Assembly: GCA_965215545.1 (NCBI GenBank)
Contig: OZ244066.1
Span: forward strand, 1 to 64,000
DNA from: MPNP01 sp965215545
GTDB lineage: Bacteria; Pseudomonadota; Alphaproteobacteria; Rhodobacterales; Rhodobacteraceae
Direction: 5' to 3'
DNA: 64,000 nucleotides
Shown here piece by piece: positions 17,177-25,939 of the stretch. Below the pieces are notes generated by a model. That model was not told the DNA's origin and did no database searches. It worked only from the letters and a program-made list of their open reading frames with translations. Positions within the stretch are counted from its first letter, which is position 1, and every line of letters starts with the position of its first letter. A program made the translations under genes and the position numbers.

Positions 17177-18925
17177 TTGCACGGCCCCCATCTGGAGATT
17201 GAAGTCATCGGTTCCCCCTACGGCACTCTTGGTCTGAGCAGGCCCCGGTCCGAACCGGTCTGTGCTCGACGCTTTCTGTCCAGGACCGGGCTCGCAGCAC
17301 TGCTGACGGGTGCCTTGATTTTTGCGGCATCGCAGGAGGCAGGGGCCCAGGAACTTGAGGAAGGCCCCTCGAGCCGCGGCATCTACGAAGGCGACATCAG
17401 GGACGGCAAGCGCCATGGCCGGGGGACCTACCGCCTCCCCGATGGCTACGTCTATGTTGGCGATTGGCGCGATGGGGAACGCGCCGGACAGGGCGAGGCC
17501 ATCTATCCCGACGGCACGATCTACCGCGGGTCCTATTCGGGCGGATTGCCGGATGGCATCGGGACAGTCCTGCATCCCGATGGATCCCGGTACCGGGGTG
17601 AATGGCTGGGCGGCAACAAGCATGGGTTCGGTGTCCAGACTCTCGCCAATGGCAACATCTACCTTGGCAACTTTGTCGACAATGCCCGGCAGGGCGAGGC
17701 GACATTGCGGTATTTCCAGGAACAGATCCCGGCTGGTTCCGCTGCCAGGCATTGCGCATTCGGCATTGCACCCGTGACCGGCAAGGCGCCCGATGGGGTG
17801 GTGGGGACCGCTGCGTCCCTTGCCATCGGACAGGTCGTTGTGGGGACAGTGGTCAACGGGCAGTTCAGTGGCGAGGGTCACATTTACAACTGCACCTGCT
17901 GGGACACGGATGCAACGGACAGTATTGAAATCAACCCACCGGTTCTGGCCGATCAGGATCAGGCCCCTGCCCCCCTCCGAGCCCAGCCCCCTGGCAACGA
18001 TTGCTGGCGGTATGCGGGAAATCTCGCCGAGGGCAAGCCCGACGGTCCGGGCACCATGCATCTTGGCAATGGTGCCATCTATACCGGAACGTGGGCAGCG
18101 GGATCCATGAGTGGGGATGGGCGCATGCAACTGGCCAATGGTGATATCTATGAAGGGTCTTTTGTTGAGGGTCTCTTTGAGGGCAGCGGGACCTATACCT
18201 ACGCCAATGGCACTGTTTATGAAGGGGATTTCATTGCGGGCATCCGCCAGGGCCGGGGAGCGTTCCGGGCAGCCGACGGGAACATGTATGAGGGCGAGTG
18301 GACCGAAGGGACCCTGTCCGGTCAGGCGACAATCGCCTTTGCCGACGGATCCCGGTACGTCGGTGAGGTGAGAGACAGTGTGCCCTCTGGCACCGGTCGC
18401 CTGACCCATGCCAACGGTGAGACATTTGCCGGGACGTGGCGCGATGGCCAACCGCTCAGCGGGGCCGGAACGGTGATGTATGACACCGGCGAGGTCTATG
18501 TGGGCGAGTTGCGGGATGGCCAGTTTCGGGGGCCGGGAACCCTGACAGGAAGTGACGGTGCCCGATATCAGGGGCGCTGGGAGGCCAATCGGCTCAATGG
18601 CAATGGCATGGTTGAGTACCCGGACGGAACGCGTCTTGAAGGCTTGTTCAGGGCAGGCGTCCTGCAGGGCTTTGGATCCTACACAGTGCCGGACGGGATT
18701 CGTTATGAAGGAAACTGGCAGGATGGGGAATTCGCCGGCTCAGGCAAACTGACCTATGCTGACGGGACCATCTACATTGGCCAGTTCCGCGGCGGCAAGC
18801 GCCATGGTGATGGTGAATTGATCTATCCCGACGGGACCATCTATCGGGGCCAGTTTGTCGATGGTGAACTCTCGGGGGAAGGCCGGGTGATCTTCACCGA
18901 ACAGCAATCACCCGCGGGCGGGTGA
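17177..18925 (+). CDS. Exported MORN-repeat protein
   Basis: 582 residues. After about 32 residues, an RRFLSRTGLAALLTGALIF segment and a cleavage-like AGAQ form a signal peptide (general Sec, possibly Tat-like). The mature protein is almost entirely MORN repeats, YxGxxxxGxxxGxGxxxxxDG-type units of 23 residues, at least fifteen of them. The series is broken near 180-275 by a different segment holding four Cys, with CTCW and NDCW; disulfides are possible in the periplasm. MORN arrays bind lipid or act as scaffolds in other systems, so an envelope role is inferred. Start TTG 17177 is the only codon that keeps the signal peptide. Confidence 0.82.
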   Translation: MHGPHLEIEVIGSPYGTLGLSRPRSEPVCARRFLSRTGLAALLTGALIFAASQEAGAQELEEGPSSRGIYEGDIRDGKRHGRGTYRLPDGYVYVGDWRDGERAGQGEAIYPDGTIYRGSYSGGLPDGIGTVLHPDGSRYRGEWLGGNKHGFGVQTLANGNIYLGNFVDNARQGEATLRYFQEQIPAGSAARHCAFGIAPVTGKAPDGVVGTAASLAIGQVVVGTVVNGQFSGEGHIYNCTCWDTDATDSIEINPPVLADQDQAPAPLRAQPPGNDCWRYAGNLAEGKPDGPGTMHLGNGAIYTGTWAAGSMSGDGRMQLANGDIYEGSFVEGLFEGSGTYTYANGTVYEGDFIAGIRQGRGAFRAADGNMYEGEWTEGTLSGQATIAFADGSRYVGEVRDSVPSGTGRLTHANGETFAGTWRDGQPLSGAGTVMYDTGEVYVGELRDGQFRGPGTLTGSDGARYQGRWEANRLNGNGMVEYPDGTRLEGLFRAGVLQGFGSYTVPDGIRYEGNWQDGEFAGSGKLTYADGTIYIGQFRGGKRHGDGELIYPDGTIYRGQFVDGELSGEGRVIFTEQQSPAGG

Positions 18926-19053
18926 TCGATCCCGGATCGATCGGGCCCCTCGCGCAAGGCAATCATCCGACAGGACGGCTCGGCTCGCGATTGACAGGAC
19001 CGGGTTGCCTGTGGGCCAAAAGGCGGTTCAGGCGGTTTGGGGAGGTCACCGGA

Positions 19054-19126
19054 TGTCCATCCCTGCCCGGGCTCCGCTCTCCCTCCGGTTCCACCCCGCT
19101 GTTGCACCTCAGAGTGGCAGCGGGAG
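19054..19126 (+). repeat. Dispersed hairpin repeat, copy 2
   Basis: Core TTGCACCTCAGAGTGG is flanked by a 7-bp perfect inverted repeat, CCCGCTG (19095-19101) and CAGCGGG (19118-19124). The 40 nt to the left (TCCATCCCTGCCCGGGCTCC onward) also match the other copies. The broken hsdR ends inside it. Confidence 0.65.
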
Positions 19127-20074
19127 GTTGAATTCCGCTCGGGTCTGACGGTCAAGAGCCTTGCGGTCGACGACGAAGAGGCACTTGTGGATGTTCTTGT
19201 TGGCCTTGAGGAGTGTGGCGGCCTTGAAGGAGGTGAGCGTCTTGCCCGAACCGGTCGTGTGCCAGATATAGCTATTGCCACTGTTGCGGTCGATGCAATC
19301 GACGATGGCTTTGACAGCATAGACCTGGTACGGACGCATCATCAGGATCTTCCGTTCAGTCGCGATGAGAACCATGTACCGACTGATTGTCTGACCGAGA
19401 GTGCACTTGGCGAGGAACTGGTCGGCGAAGTCGTGAAGATGGGTGATCTTGGCGTTGTCCGCATCAGCGAACTGGTAGACTGGCAAAAAACGCTCGTCCG
19501 CGTCAAAGGCGAAGTGTGTCGCGTTGTTGTTGGCAAAGTACCATGTCTCCGTCCGGTTGCTGACGATGAAGAACTGGATGAAGCAGAGCAACGTCTTCGT
19601 ATAGCCGTTGCCAGGGTCATTTTTGTAGGTGACAATCTGCTCCATTGCCTTCCGGGGGTTGATGCCGAGAGATTTCAATTCGATCTGCACAACCGGGATG
19701 CCGTTGATCAGAAGAATGACGTCATAGCGATGGTGGCTGTAGTCCGTGTTGATGCGCAGCTGATTGACGACTTCGAATGTGTTCTTGCACCAATCCGAGA
19801 TATTGACGAGTGTGAAGTTGAGCGGCGTGCCGTCGTCACGGGTGAATGCTTGCCGGTTGCGGAGAACCCGGGCGGCTTCGTAGACATCAGGTACGACAAT
19901 CGCCTGGAGGAGGCGCTTGAACTCGCCGTCAGTCAGATTGACCCGGTTCAGGGTCTGGAACTTTTGCCTGAAATTTTCTTCAAGCGCGGCACGATCACGG
20001 ATGTCAGGGCAATGGATGTACTTGAGGCCCTGCAGCTTCCCGACCAGGTCCCCTTCAAGCCTGCACTCTGACAT
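19109..20074 (-). pseudogene. hsdR: Type I restriction enzyme R subunit, C-terminally truncated
   Basis: The N-terminal third of HsdR only: about 321 residues against the usual 900-1,000. Seen are the PD-(D/E)XK nuclease region (YDVILLINGIPVVQIELKS, Asp and Glu-x-Lys), the helicase Q-motif area (MMRPYQVYAVKAI), Walker A HTTGSGKT and motif Ia (VVDRKALDRQT). After RAEFN the frame enters the hairpin repeat and stops. Motor motifs II-VI and the coupling domain are lost, so ATP-driven translocation is impossible. No hsdM or hsdS lies nearby. The start could also be the ATG at 20077 or 20086. Confidence 0.85.
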
Positions 20075-20792
20075 CATCACCTTCATTCTGGAGCCCGGCT
20101 CCCTTCTGGATACGCCACATCAGCCCGAGTGGCATTTTGTTTATCTCGCCTCCCGACACGCGGTCAAGGAACAGGTGCCATTGCCATTGGCTCTTTCTCG
20201 GGGGCATGATCCCGGCCCTCGCGATGCACCGGAACAAGGGTGATTGGTTGGAAGTTGCACACCATTGGCTTGCCTCTCAACCCCGACCCGGTCCCGGAGG
20301 AAGCGACAGAAGAATCCCACTTTCCGAGAGCCCTTGATGAAACCGATAACTGCCTCAGAAACCGGGAGGAATGTCTGGTCGAACCCGGTGCCTGGGCTGG
20401 CAAGGCCTACACCCTCGTGCAGGCACTTCACTTCCGAACTGGGCGCCACTGTCCTGCCCTACCTTCAACGGATCGCCTGTATCGCCTTCACGAATGTTGC
20501 CGAAGATAAAACCGCAACCAATACCGACTGGAACATGATCATCTATTGCGACACCACCGGCGCCTTCCGCCCCCATCTTCAGATTGCAGAGACAGATCCA
20601 CGGACACCGGACCGGGGAGGTAAGATCGCCGAGTTGAGTGCAGGCTCGGGCGCAGAAGAATAGAAGAATTCAACGATGCACACATCTCTATCCATCACGG
20701 CGATTCCCAGCCCGATCATCACACTTCCAGACAATGTCCCGGGACAGAGTCGGGCATCGGAATCCATTTGCGGACAGTCCTGGCAGAAGGAT
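20075..20792. other. Gene-free stretch upstream of the hsdR remnant
   Basis: Reading frames here lack any family motif and are broken by one another. hsdS/hsdM remnants would be expected on the minus strand but none can be made out. Confidence 0.5.
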
Positions 20793-21825
20793 GGGTACGA
20801 TCCCGCATGGCTGGTTTGGGAATCCGTCAGCCCCTGAGAATCGATGATCTGCCAAATTCACATGGCCTCCAATCCGCGATCCGGCGAACACACCGCCCCG
20901 TTTCCCGAATGGTTTCGCCACAGTGCCGATCCATACCGCATCCCGGGCCGTAACCCTGTCACCCCTGCACGGTCAATTCATTGGGTTTGTGGCTGGACTC
21001 AGGTCGAGGGCTCCATCCAACAGACCTCCATGCAGAGGACAAACCCGGAGCCCTATGATGACGCATCAACACGCAACACCCACCCTTGCCAGGATACAAG
21101 AGACCAACGCTGACCGCGATCCCAGAGCCTGACCAAGACCCGCAGAGTAGCGGCCAGAGCCATCATGCAGGAGACAGATCTTGTCGGTGATCTTGCCACC
21201 CGGTTGGCGGGTGCTCCCCGCAAGGCCGGGAGCGCCCGCCGTGCTGCCGTGGCCCGAATTGCCGGCACGATCCCCATCCATCGGAGACACAGGAGGGCGT
21301 GCGAGACTCTGGAGGACGCGTGCCCGTCCCTTGACCTCAACGGCAGGCCCCACCCCGGTTGGGGACCATGGCCTTGCACCGGTCCTCCAACGATAGCAAG
21401 GCTCCGCCCATCCGGTGCGGACATCTCACAGGGTCCCAACCGATCCGGGTCTCTCGGAGACGTTCGCAACACCCGGCGCCCGCAGGGGCGATACGGTCGC
21501 GAGGGGTGCCGGGGTACCCATGGCGCGTGGTGCGGTCGCAGCGGTCAACCCAACCCTCGTTGGGGTGCGCATGACGCGTAGGGGCACCAGCTCTGGACGC
21601 GGGGTGGGAACGGTGGCCTTGCTGTCCGGTCCGACACACGGTCGGCCCGGTTCGATGCGGCCTTGACCCGGATGGGTGTGACCTGGCGACCACCCGAGGT
21701 CATTGACTGGGCCAATGACAATCGGACCCGCCCAGCACAAGGGGCCGGATGTGGCCGAATCGGGTCAGGACCTGGGGAGTCGTTGGGACATGGCATGAAA
21801 AGTCGGCCATGTAAGAATCGCACCC
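20793..21825 (+). mobile_element. ISKra4-like element, copy A (decayed, internally deleted)
   Basis: The left end GGGTACGATCCCGCATGG and the right end (reverse complement GGGTGCGATTCTTACATGG) are imperfect terminal inverted repeats, shared with copies B (22494) and C (48909). Inside, fragments of the transposase C-terminus are readable in shifting frames (NPTLVGVRMTRRGTSS). They are clearly homologous to NTTLVGVRMKRSGASW in copy C. About half the gene is deleted. The hairpin CCTCC...GGAGG at 21025-21038 is also shared. Confidence 0.75.
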
Positions 21826-21842
21826 GTCCGTCATGCAGGGCC

Positions 21843-21871
21843 TTGCAACGAACATCAGAAAGCCATATGTC
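21843..21871 (+). promoter_or_regulatory. Promoter of the small two-gene operon
   Basis: TTGCAA (21843-21848), 17-nt spacer, TATGTC (21866-21871). It lies just outside the end of ISKra4-like copy A and about 35 nt before the first gene. Confidence 0.45.
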
Positions 21872-21905
21872 AGCCATACAACAACCTTACAGGAGACAGG
21901 ATGCC

Positions 21906-22136
21906 ATGGCTCTTCACAAAGTGACAATGAATCTGACCGAGAATGATGTCCGCAACACCGAAATCCTGGTTGATCGCCTGCATGCTCGCAACAAGGCCTC
22001 GGCCGTCAGCGGGGCCCTCGCAATTGCCGAGGGGCTCACGCGGAAGATCGAAGAGGGCGGTGAGCTGATCGTCCGAGGCAAAAACGGTACGCACGAAACC
22101 GTGATCATCCCTGGCCTGCGGTCCCGTTCATCCTGA
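21906..22136 (+). CDS. Small hypothetical protein, first gene of an IS-flanked pair
   Basis: 76 residues, no transmembrane segment: MALHKVTMNLTENDVRNTEI, then LVDRLHARNKASAVSGALAI, then AEGLTRKIEEGGELIVRGKNG. The strand-helix-helix rhythm (an N-terminal beta strand followed by two helices around RNKASAVSGALAIAEGL) resembles ribbon-helix-helix DNA-binding proteins. That is a fold-level impression only. The ATG at 21906 has AGGAGA at 21891-21896. The stop overlaps the start of the next gene (TGATG). It sits between two copies of the same IS. Confidence 0.65.
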   Translation: MALHKVTMNLTENDVRNTEILVDRLHARNKASAVSGALAIAEGLTRKIEEGGELIVRGKNGTHETVIIPGLRSRSS

Positions 22137-22399
22137 TGGACAATGAATCGGCACCTCCCGACAGCACCGAATGGGGCTCATCGGACCCGCCCCCGCAGCC
22201 GGCATATGGTCGTGCCTATCACGGTGACAGGCTCTTCTACCGTGTCGTGGTCATTGCGCTTGCTCTGATTGCTGTGGGCGCTCTGGTTGCATTGATCTAC
22301 TTGACGGTCACGGGCAAGGACATCCCACAATCCATCGTCGCTCTGGGGTCCACTGCCGTTGGTGCGCTGGCGGGGGTGTTGGTGACCGGAAGGGGCTGA
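22136..22399 (+). CDS. Small two-helix membrane protein, second gene of the IS-flanked pair
   Basis: 87 residues. A Pro/Ser-rich acidic N-terminus (about 1-30) precedes two hydrophobic helices: VVVIALALIAVGALVALIYL at about 38-57 and SIVALGSTAVGALAGVLVTG at about 66-85, joined by a short polar loop. It starts inside the stop codon of the preceding gene, so the two are translationally coupled and probably work together. A putative regulator or antitoxin-like partner plus a small membrane protein recalls toxin-antitoxin or holin layouts, but there is no motif evidence. Confidence 0.65.
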   Translation: MDNESAPPDSTEWGSSDPPPQPAYGRAYHGDRLFYRVVVIALALIAVGALVALIYLTVTGKDIPQSIVALGSTAVGALAGVLVTGRG

Positions 22400-22493
22400 T
22401 CAGGAAGGGTCGACTTGCCTCCCATACAAGTCGAGCCGCCTTTCGCGGAGAAGAAGAGCAGATCAATGATGTCACGCAGGAACCCAACGGAGA

Positions 22494-22979
22494 GGGTGTG
22501 ATCCTCGCATGGCGGATTTAGGAATCTGTCGGTCCCTGAGAATGAACGTTGTGCCAAAATCGCCTTCAGCCCCAATCCGCGATCCGGCGAACACACCGCC
22601 CCGTGTCGCGAATGGTTTCGCCGCAGTGTCGATCCATGCCGCATCCCGGGCCGGGCCCCCTGCCCGGTCAATCCATTGGGTATGTGGCCTGGACTCCAGT
22701 CAAGGTCTCCCCGATCATCAACCACCTCCGCCATGCGGAGGACAGCCCAGAAGTCCTCTGCGGATGCATCGATACCCGACACCCACCCTTGCCGGGACAG
22801 GCGGGACCGCTACCGACCTGACCGTCCGCCACCCGCGTCTGACCGCAACCCTCGGGGTGCCAGCCAGGGCCCGCGCCACCCGGTTGGCGGGCGCCCCATG
22901 GATGTAATCTCCTGGGGGGGCGGGACTTGGGGATCGTGAGGACATGGCATGAAAAATCAGTCATATGAGAATCGCACCC
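22494..22979 (+). mobile_element. ISKra4-like element, copy B (short internal-deletion derivative)
   Basis: Only 486 bp. The left end GGGTGTGATCCTCGCATGG and the right end (reverse complement GGGTGCGATTCTCATATGA) match in 14 of 19 positions. The left 250 nt align with copies A and C, and a short piece (CACCCGGTTGGCGGG) with the start of the transposase region of A. The transposase body is gone. The conserved hairpin CCTCCGCCATGCGGAGG is at 22725-22741. It is MITE-like: movable only in trans. Its right end lies 16 nt before the leuA leader promoter. Confidence 0.75.
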
Positions 22980-22995
22980 GAAGGTATCAAGTGGC

Positions 22996-23023
22996 TTGCA
23001 AACTGCCGGGGACGTGTTATGAT
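22996..23023 (+). promoter_or_regulatory. leuA leader promoter
   Basis: TTGCAA (22996-23001), 16-nt spacer, TATGAT (23018-23023). Transcription would start around 23030, which is the A of the leader peptide ATG. Confidence 0.55.
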
Positions 23024-23029
23024 GGTGAC

Positions 23030-23116
23030 ATGTTTGTGCGAATTACATCGAGAAGGCACCGGGCTGTTGGCGGTTTGTGTGCACTTGACGGGAGGCTCCT
23101 CCTAGGCAACCTCTGA
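23030..23116 (+). CDS. leuL: Leu-rich leader peptide of leuA, probably leaderless
   Basis: A 28-codon frame ending in GRLLLGNL followed by TGA: codons CTC CTC CTA GGC AAC CTC, four of the last six being Leu, with two more Leu earlier. There is no Shine-Dalgarno sequence. The ATG lies 6 nt after a good -10 box, so the mRNA would start at the ATG, as described for trpL in Sinorhizobium meliloti. Ribosome stalling at the Leu codons under leucine starvation would decide which of two overlapping hairpins forms. Role inferred from position, codon content and RNA structure together. Confidence 0.7.
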   Translation: MFVRITSRRHRAVGGLCALDGRLLLGNL

Positions 23117-23144
23117 GTACACTGTATCCGGTGCCTGTACTCAG
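23054..23144 (+). promoter_or_regulatory. Transcription or translation attenuator of leuA
   Basis: Two mutually exclusive perfect pairings. AGGCACCGG (23054-23062) pairs with CCGGTGCCT (23128-23136). CTGAGTACA (23113-23121) pairs with TGTACTCAG (23136-23144), whose loop contains the 3' arm of the first. The second hairpin begins on the leader stop codon. No U-run follows, so Rho-dependent or translational control is possible. Confidence 0.6.
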
Positions 23145-23192
23145 GGGATCCCGCACCACTGCCTTTCCACAAACTGAAATCGGAACATTGCC

Positions 23193-24746
23193 ATGAATTC
23201 GTCCCGGAAAAACGGTCAGGATCGTGTCCTGATCTTTGACACCACCCTGCGCGATGGCGAACAGTCGCCAGGGGCCACGATGTCACCCGTCAACAAGCTG
23301 GAGATTGCCCTGCTGCTCGACGAGATGGGTGTCGACATCATTGAAGCAGGCTTTCCGATCGCCTCCGAGCAGGAATTCGAATGTGTCCGGACGATTGCCG
23401 GTACCATCAAGAACGCCACCGTCTGCGGCCTGGCCCGCTGCCACCCTGGAGATATCGATCGGGCTGGTCAAGCCATTGCGGCCGCCCGCAGACCTCGGAT
23501 CCATACCTTCATTTCCACGTCCGAACTGCACATGACGCACAAGCTCCAGATGAACCGCGAGCAGGTCATCGAGGTCATCGATGCATCCGTCCGGCAAGCC
23601 CGGGAATATACGGATGATGTTCAGTGGTCGCCTGAGGATGGCACCCGGTCCGACCATGACTTCCTGTGTCAGGCTGTGGCCACGGCACTGGAGGCCGGGG
23701 CCACCACCATCAACATCCCCGATACCGTCGGGTATGCCATCCCCAATGAGAGCGCCGCGATCATTGCCATGCTGTGCGAGCGCGTCCCGGCCATCCGGGA
23801 TGCGGTGATCTCGACCCATTGCCACAATGATCTTGGCATGGCAGTCGCGAACTCGCTGGCCGCGGTGTCCGCCGGCGCCCGGCAGGTGGAATGCACCATC
23901 AACGGGCTCGGGGAGCGGGCCGGCAACGCAGCGCTCGAGGAAGTGGTCATGGCCTTGCGTGTCCGCCGGGATGCAATGCCCTACGAGACGGGTGTTGACA
24001 GCCACTACATCATGCGTGCCAGCCGCATGGTTGCCGATGCGACCGGATTTCCGGTGCAGTACAACAAGGCCGTGGTGGGCAAGAATGCCTTCTCTCATGA
24101 ATCCGGCATCCATCAGGATGGCATGATCAAGCACGCCGACACCTATGAGATCATGCGGCCGGAAGATGTGGGCCTGACCGCCTCCTCCATCGTGCTCGGC
24201 AAGCATTCAGGGCGGGCGGCTCTCAAGCAGCGGCTCGCGACCTTGGGCTATGATTTGGGTGAAAACATGCTCGGCGAAGTCTTCGTGCAGTTCAAGCGGC
24301 TGGCCGAACGCAAGACCGAGATCTTCGATGATGATCTGATCGCGCTGATGGGCACGGTCTCAGGCCAGGCCCGTGATGCCCTCCTGGTGGTGCACCATCT
24401 GGCTGTGACCTGTGGAAGCGGCCCCTCAAGAGCCGATGTCACGCTGGCAGTCGAGGGGGTGCCCCGGCAGGCTTCAGCAACAGGGAGCGGGCCGGTCGAG
24501 GCCACCTACAAGGCAGTCGAAAAGATCTTTGCGCATGGAGCTTCCCTCCAGCTCTATCAGGTGCATGCCGTCACAGGCGGTCGGGATGCCCAGGCCACGG
24601 TATCGGTCCGCCTTGAACGGGATGGTCAGGTGGCCAATGGCAATTCAGCCGACACGGACACGATTCTGGCCTCCCTTGAAGCCTATGTGTCAGCCATCAA
24701 CAATCTCGAGCGCCAGTGTCCGGAAGCCATTGGGGCCCAGGGCTGA
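23193..24746 (+). CDS. leuA: 2-isopropylmalate synthase
   Basis: Condenses acetyl-CoA with 2-ketoisovalerate, the first committed step of leucine synthesis. The 517-residue product has the usual LeuA length. The catalytic barrel has FDTTLRDGEQSPG at 15-27 (metal-ligand Asp16) and HCHNDLG with metal ligands His209 and His211; GQARDALLVV leads into the C-terminal regulatory domain (about 390-510), which binds leucine for feedback inhibition in this family. It lies behind a Leu leader and attenuator, so both transcript level and enzyme activity would respond to leucine. It is monocistronic here; mreB follows after 152 nt. Confidence 0.96.
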   Translation: MNSSRKNGQDRVLIFDTTLRDGEQSPGATMSPVNKLEIALLLDEMGVDIIEAGFPIASEQEFECVRTIAGTIKNATVCGLARCHPGDIDRAGQAIAAARRPRIHTFISTSELHMTHKLQMNREQVIEVIDASVRQAREYTDDVQWSPEDGTRSDHDFLCQAVATALEAGATTINIPDTVGYAIPNESAAIIAMLCERVPAIRDAVISTHCHNDLGMAVANSLAAVSAGARQVECTINGLGERAGNAALEEVVMALRVRRDAMPYETGVDSHYIMRASRMVADATGFPVQYNKAVVGKNAFSHESGIHQDGMIKHADTYEIMRPEDVGLTASSIVLGKHSGRAALKQRLATLGYDLGENMLGEVFVQFKRLAERKTEIFDDDLIALMGTVSGQARDALLVVHHLAVTCGSGPSRADVTLAVEGVPRQASATGSGPVEATYKAVEKIFAHGASLQLYQVHAVTGGRDAQATVSVRLERDGQVANGNSADTDTILASLEAYVSAINNLERQCPEAIGAQG

Positions 24747-24898
24747 ACCGGCCCTTGGCGCGGGGCAGACGCAGGATTTGATCGCGCTTGCGCGTTGCGT
24801 TGATCGGTGATTTGGGTATGGTGGAGCGGATACCGGCTGACCGACAATACACTGACAGCCGTATCATCTGAGGCTGCTCGGCTTGGGAACACCCGTCA

Positions 24899-25939
24899 AT
24901 GCTGGACTACCTGAATTCGCTGTTTGCCCACGATATGGCCATCGATCTCGGTACGGCGAACACCCTCGTTCAGGTCAAGGGCGAGGGGATTGTCCTTGAT
25001 GAGCCCTCCGTGGTGGCCTACCAGATCAAGGATGGCCAACGGCGGGTGATGGCCATCGGTGAGGCGGCCAAGCTGATGCATGGCCGAACGCCGGAGTCCA
25101 TTGTCGTGACCCGACCCATGCGCGATGGCGTGATTGCCGATTTCACCATCGCCGAGGAAATGATCAAGTACTTCATCCGCAAGGTTCACAAGCGGACGGT
25201 CTTTGCCAAACCGCGCATCATCGTCTGCGTCCCCCATGGGGCCACACCGGTGGAGCGGCGGGCCATCCGCCAGTCGGTGATGGCAGCGGGTGCCCGGACG
25301 GCGGGACTGATCTCCGAGCCCATTGCGGCCGCTCTTGGTGCGGGCATCGACATCGCACATCCCAGGGGATCCATGATCGTCGACATCGGCGGCGGCACAA
25401 CCGAGGTGGCCATCCTCTCGCTTGGCGACATCGTGCATGCCAATTCGCTCCGGGTGGGCGGTGACTACATGGACGAGGCGTTGATCAACTATGTGCTCGA
25501 CAAGATGAACACCCATATCGGCCATTCCACAGCGGAAAAGATCAAGCACACGATCGGTACGGCCCGCCCGCCTCAGGACCGGCAGGGCAAGCGGGTGAAG
25601 TTCTATGGCCGCTCGAATGAGGGTGGCCAGCCGCGGGAAGTCGTGATGACCGAAGGGATGGCAGCCGAGGCCTTGCGCGAGCCAGTCGATCTGATCCGCA
25701 AGGCCGTGGCAATGACCCTGAAACTCACCCCACCAGACCTGTCCAGCGATGTCTGGGAGTCCGGTATCATCCTGACCGGTGGCGGGGCCCTCTTGAACAA
25801 TATCGACATGGCATTGCGGGACCAGACCAACCTGACCGTCACGATCGCCGATGATCCCCTGACCTGTGTGGCCAACGGAACAGGGATGGCCCTGTCACTG
25901 GAAAAGGTCATGCGGTCCGTTATCGACTTTCACAGCTAG
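24899..25939 (+). CDS. mreB: Rod-shape determining protein, actin homologue
   Basis: Membrane-associated actin-like filament protein that positions the elongation wall machinery. 346 residues, the standard length. Phosphate 1 motif AIDLGTANT (14-22), connect 1, phosphate 2 motif VDIGGGTTEVAI (about 160-171) and adenosine motif ILTGGGALL near 290. An amphipathic N-terminus (MLDYLNSLF) fits membrane binding. It is separated by about 11 kb from mreC, whereas mreB-mreC-mreD usually adjoin. The intervening DNA holds IS-poor but gene-sparse segments and an ABC operon. Confidence 0.95.
   Translation: MLDYLNSLFAHDMAIDLGTANTLVQVKGEGIVLDEPSVVAYQIKDGQRRVMAIGEAAKLMHGRTPESIVVTRPMRDGVIADFTIAEEMIKYFIRKVHKRTVFAKPRIIVCVPHGATPVERRAIRQSVMAAGARTAGLISEPIAAALGAGIDIAHPRGSMIVDIGGGTTEVAILSLGDIVHANSLRVGGDYMDEALINYVLDKMNTHIGHSTAEKIKHTIGTARPPQDRQGKRVKFYGRSNEGGQPREVVMTEGMAAEALREPVDLIRKAVAMTLKLTPPDLSSDVWESGIILTGGGALLNNIDMALRDQTNLTVTIADDPLTCVANGTGMALSLEKVMRSVIDFHS

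Noticed and set aside
19095..19124. Hairpin repeat as an integron attC site
   Set aside because: Lacks the GTTRRRY core and the paired R/L boxes; no integron integrase in the window.
20244..20663. 139-residue plus-strand frame upstream of the hsdR remnant
   Set aside because: Second half looks slightly protein-like, but the start is Arg/Ser/Pro noise and no hsdS or hsdM motif can be found.
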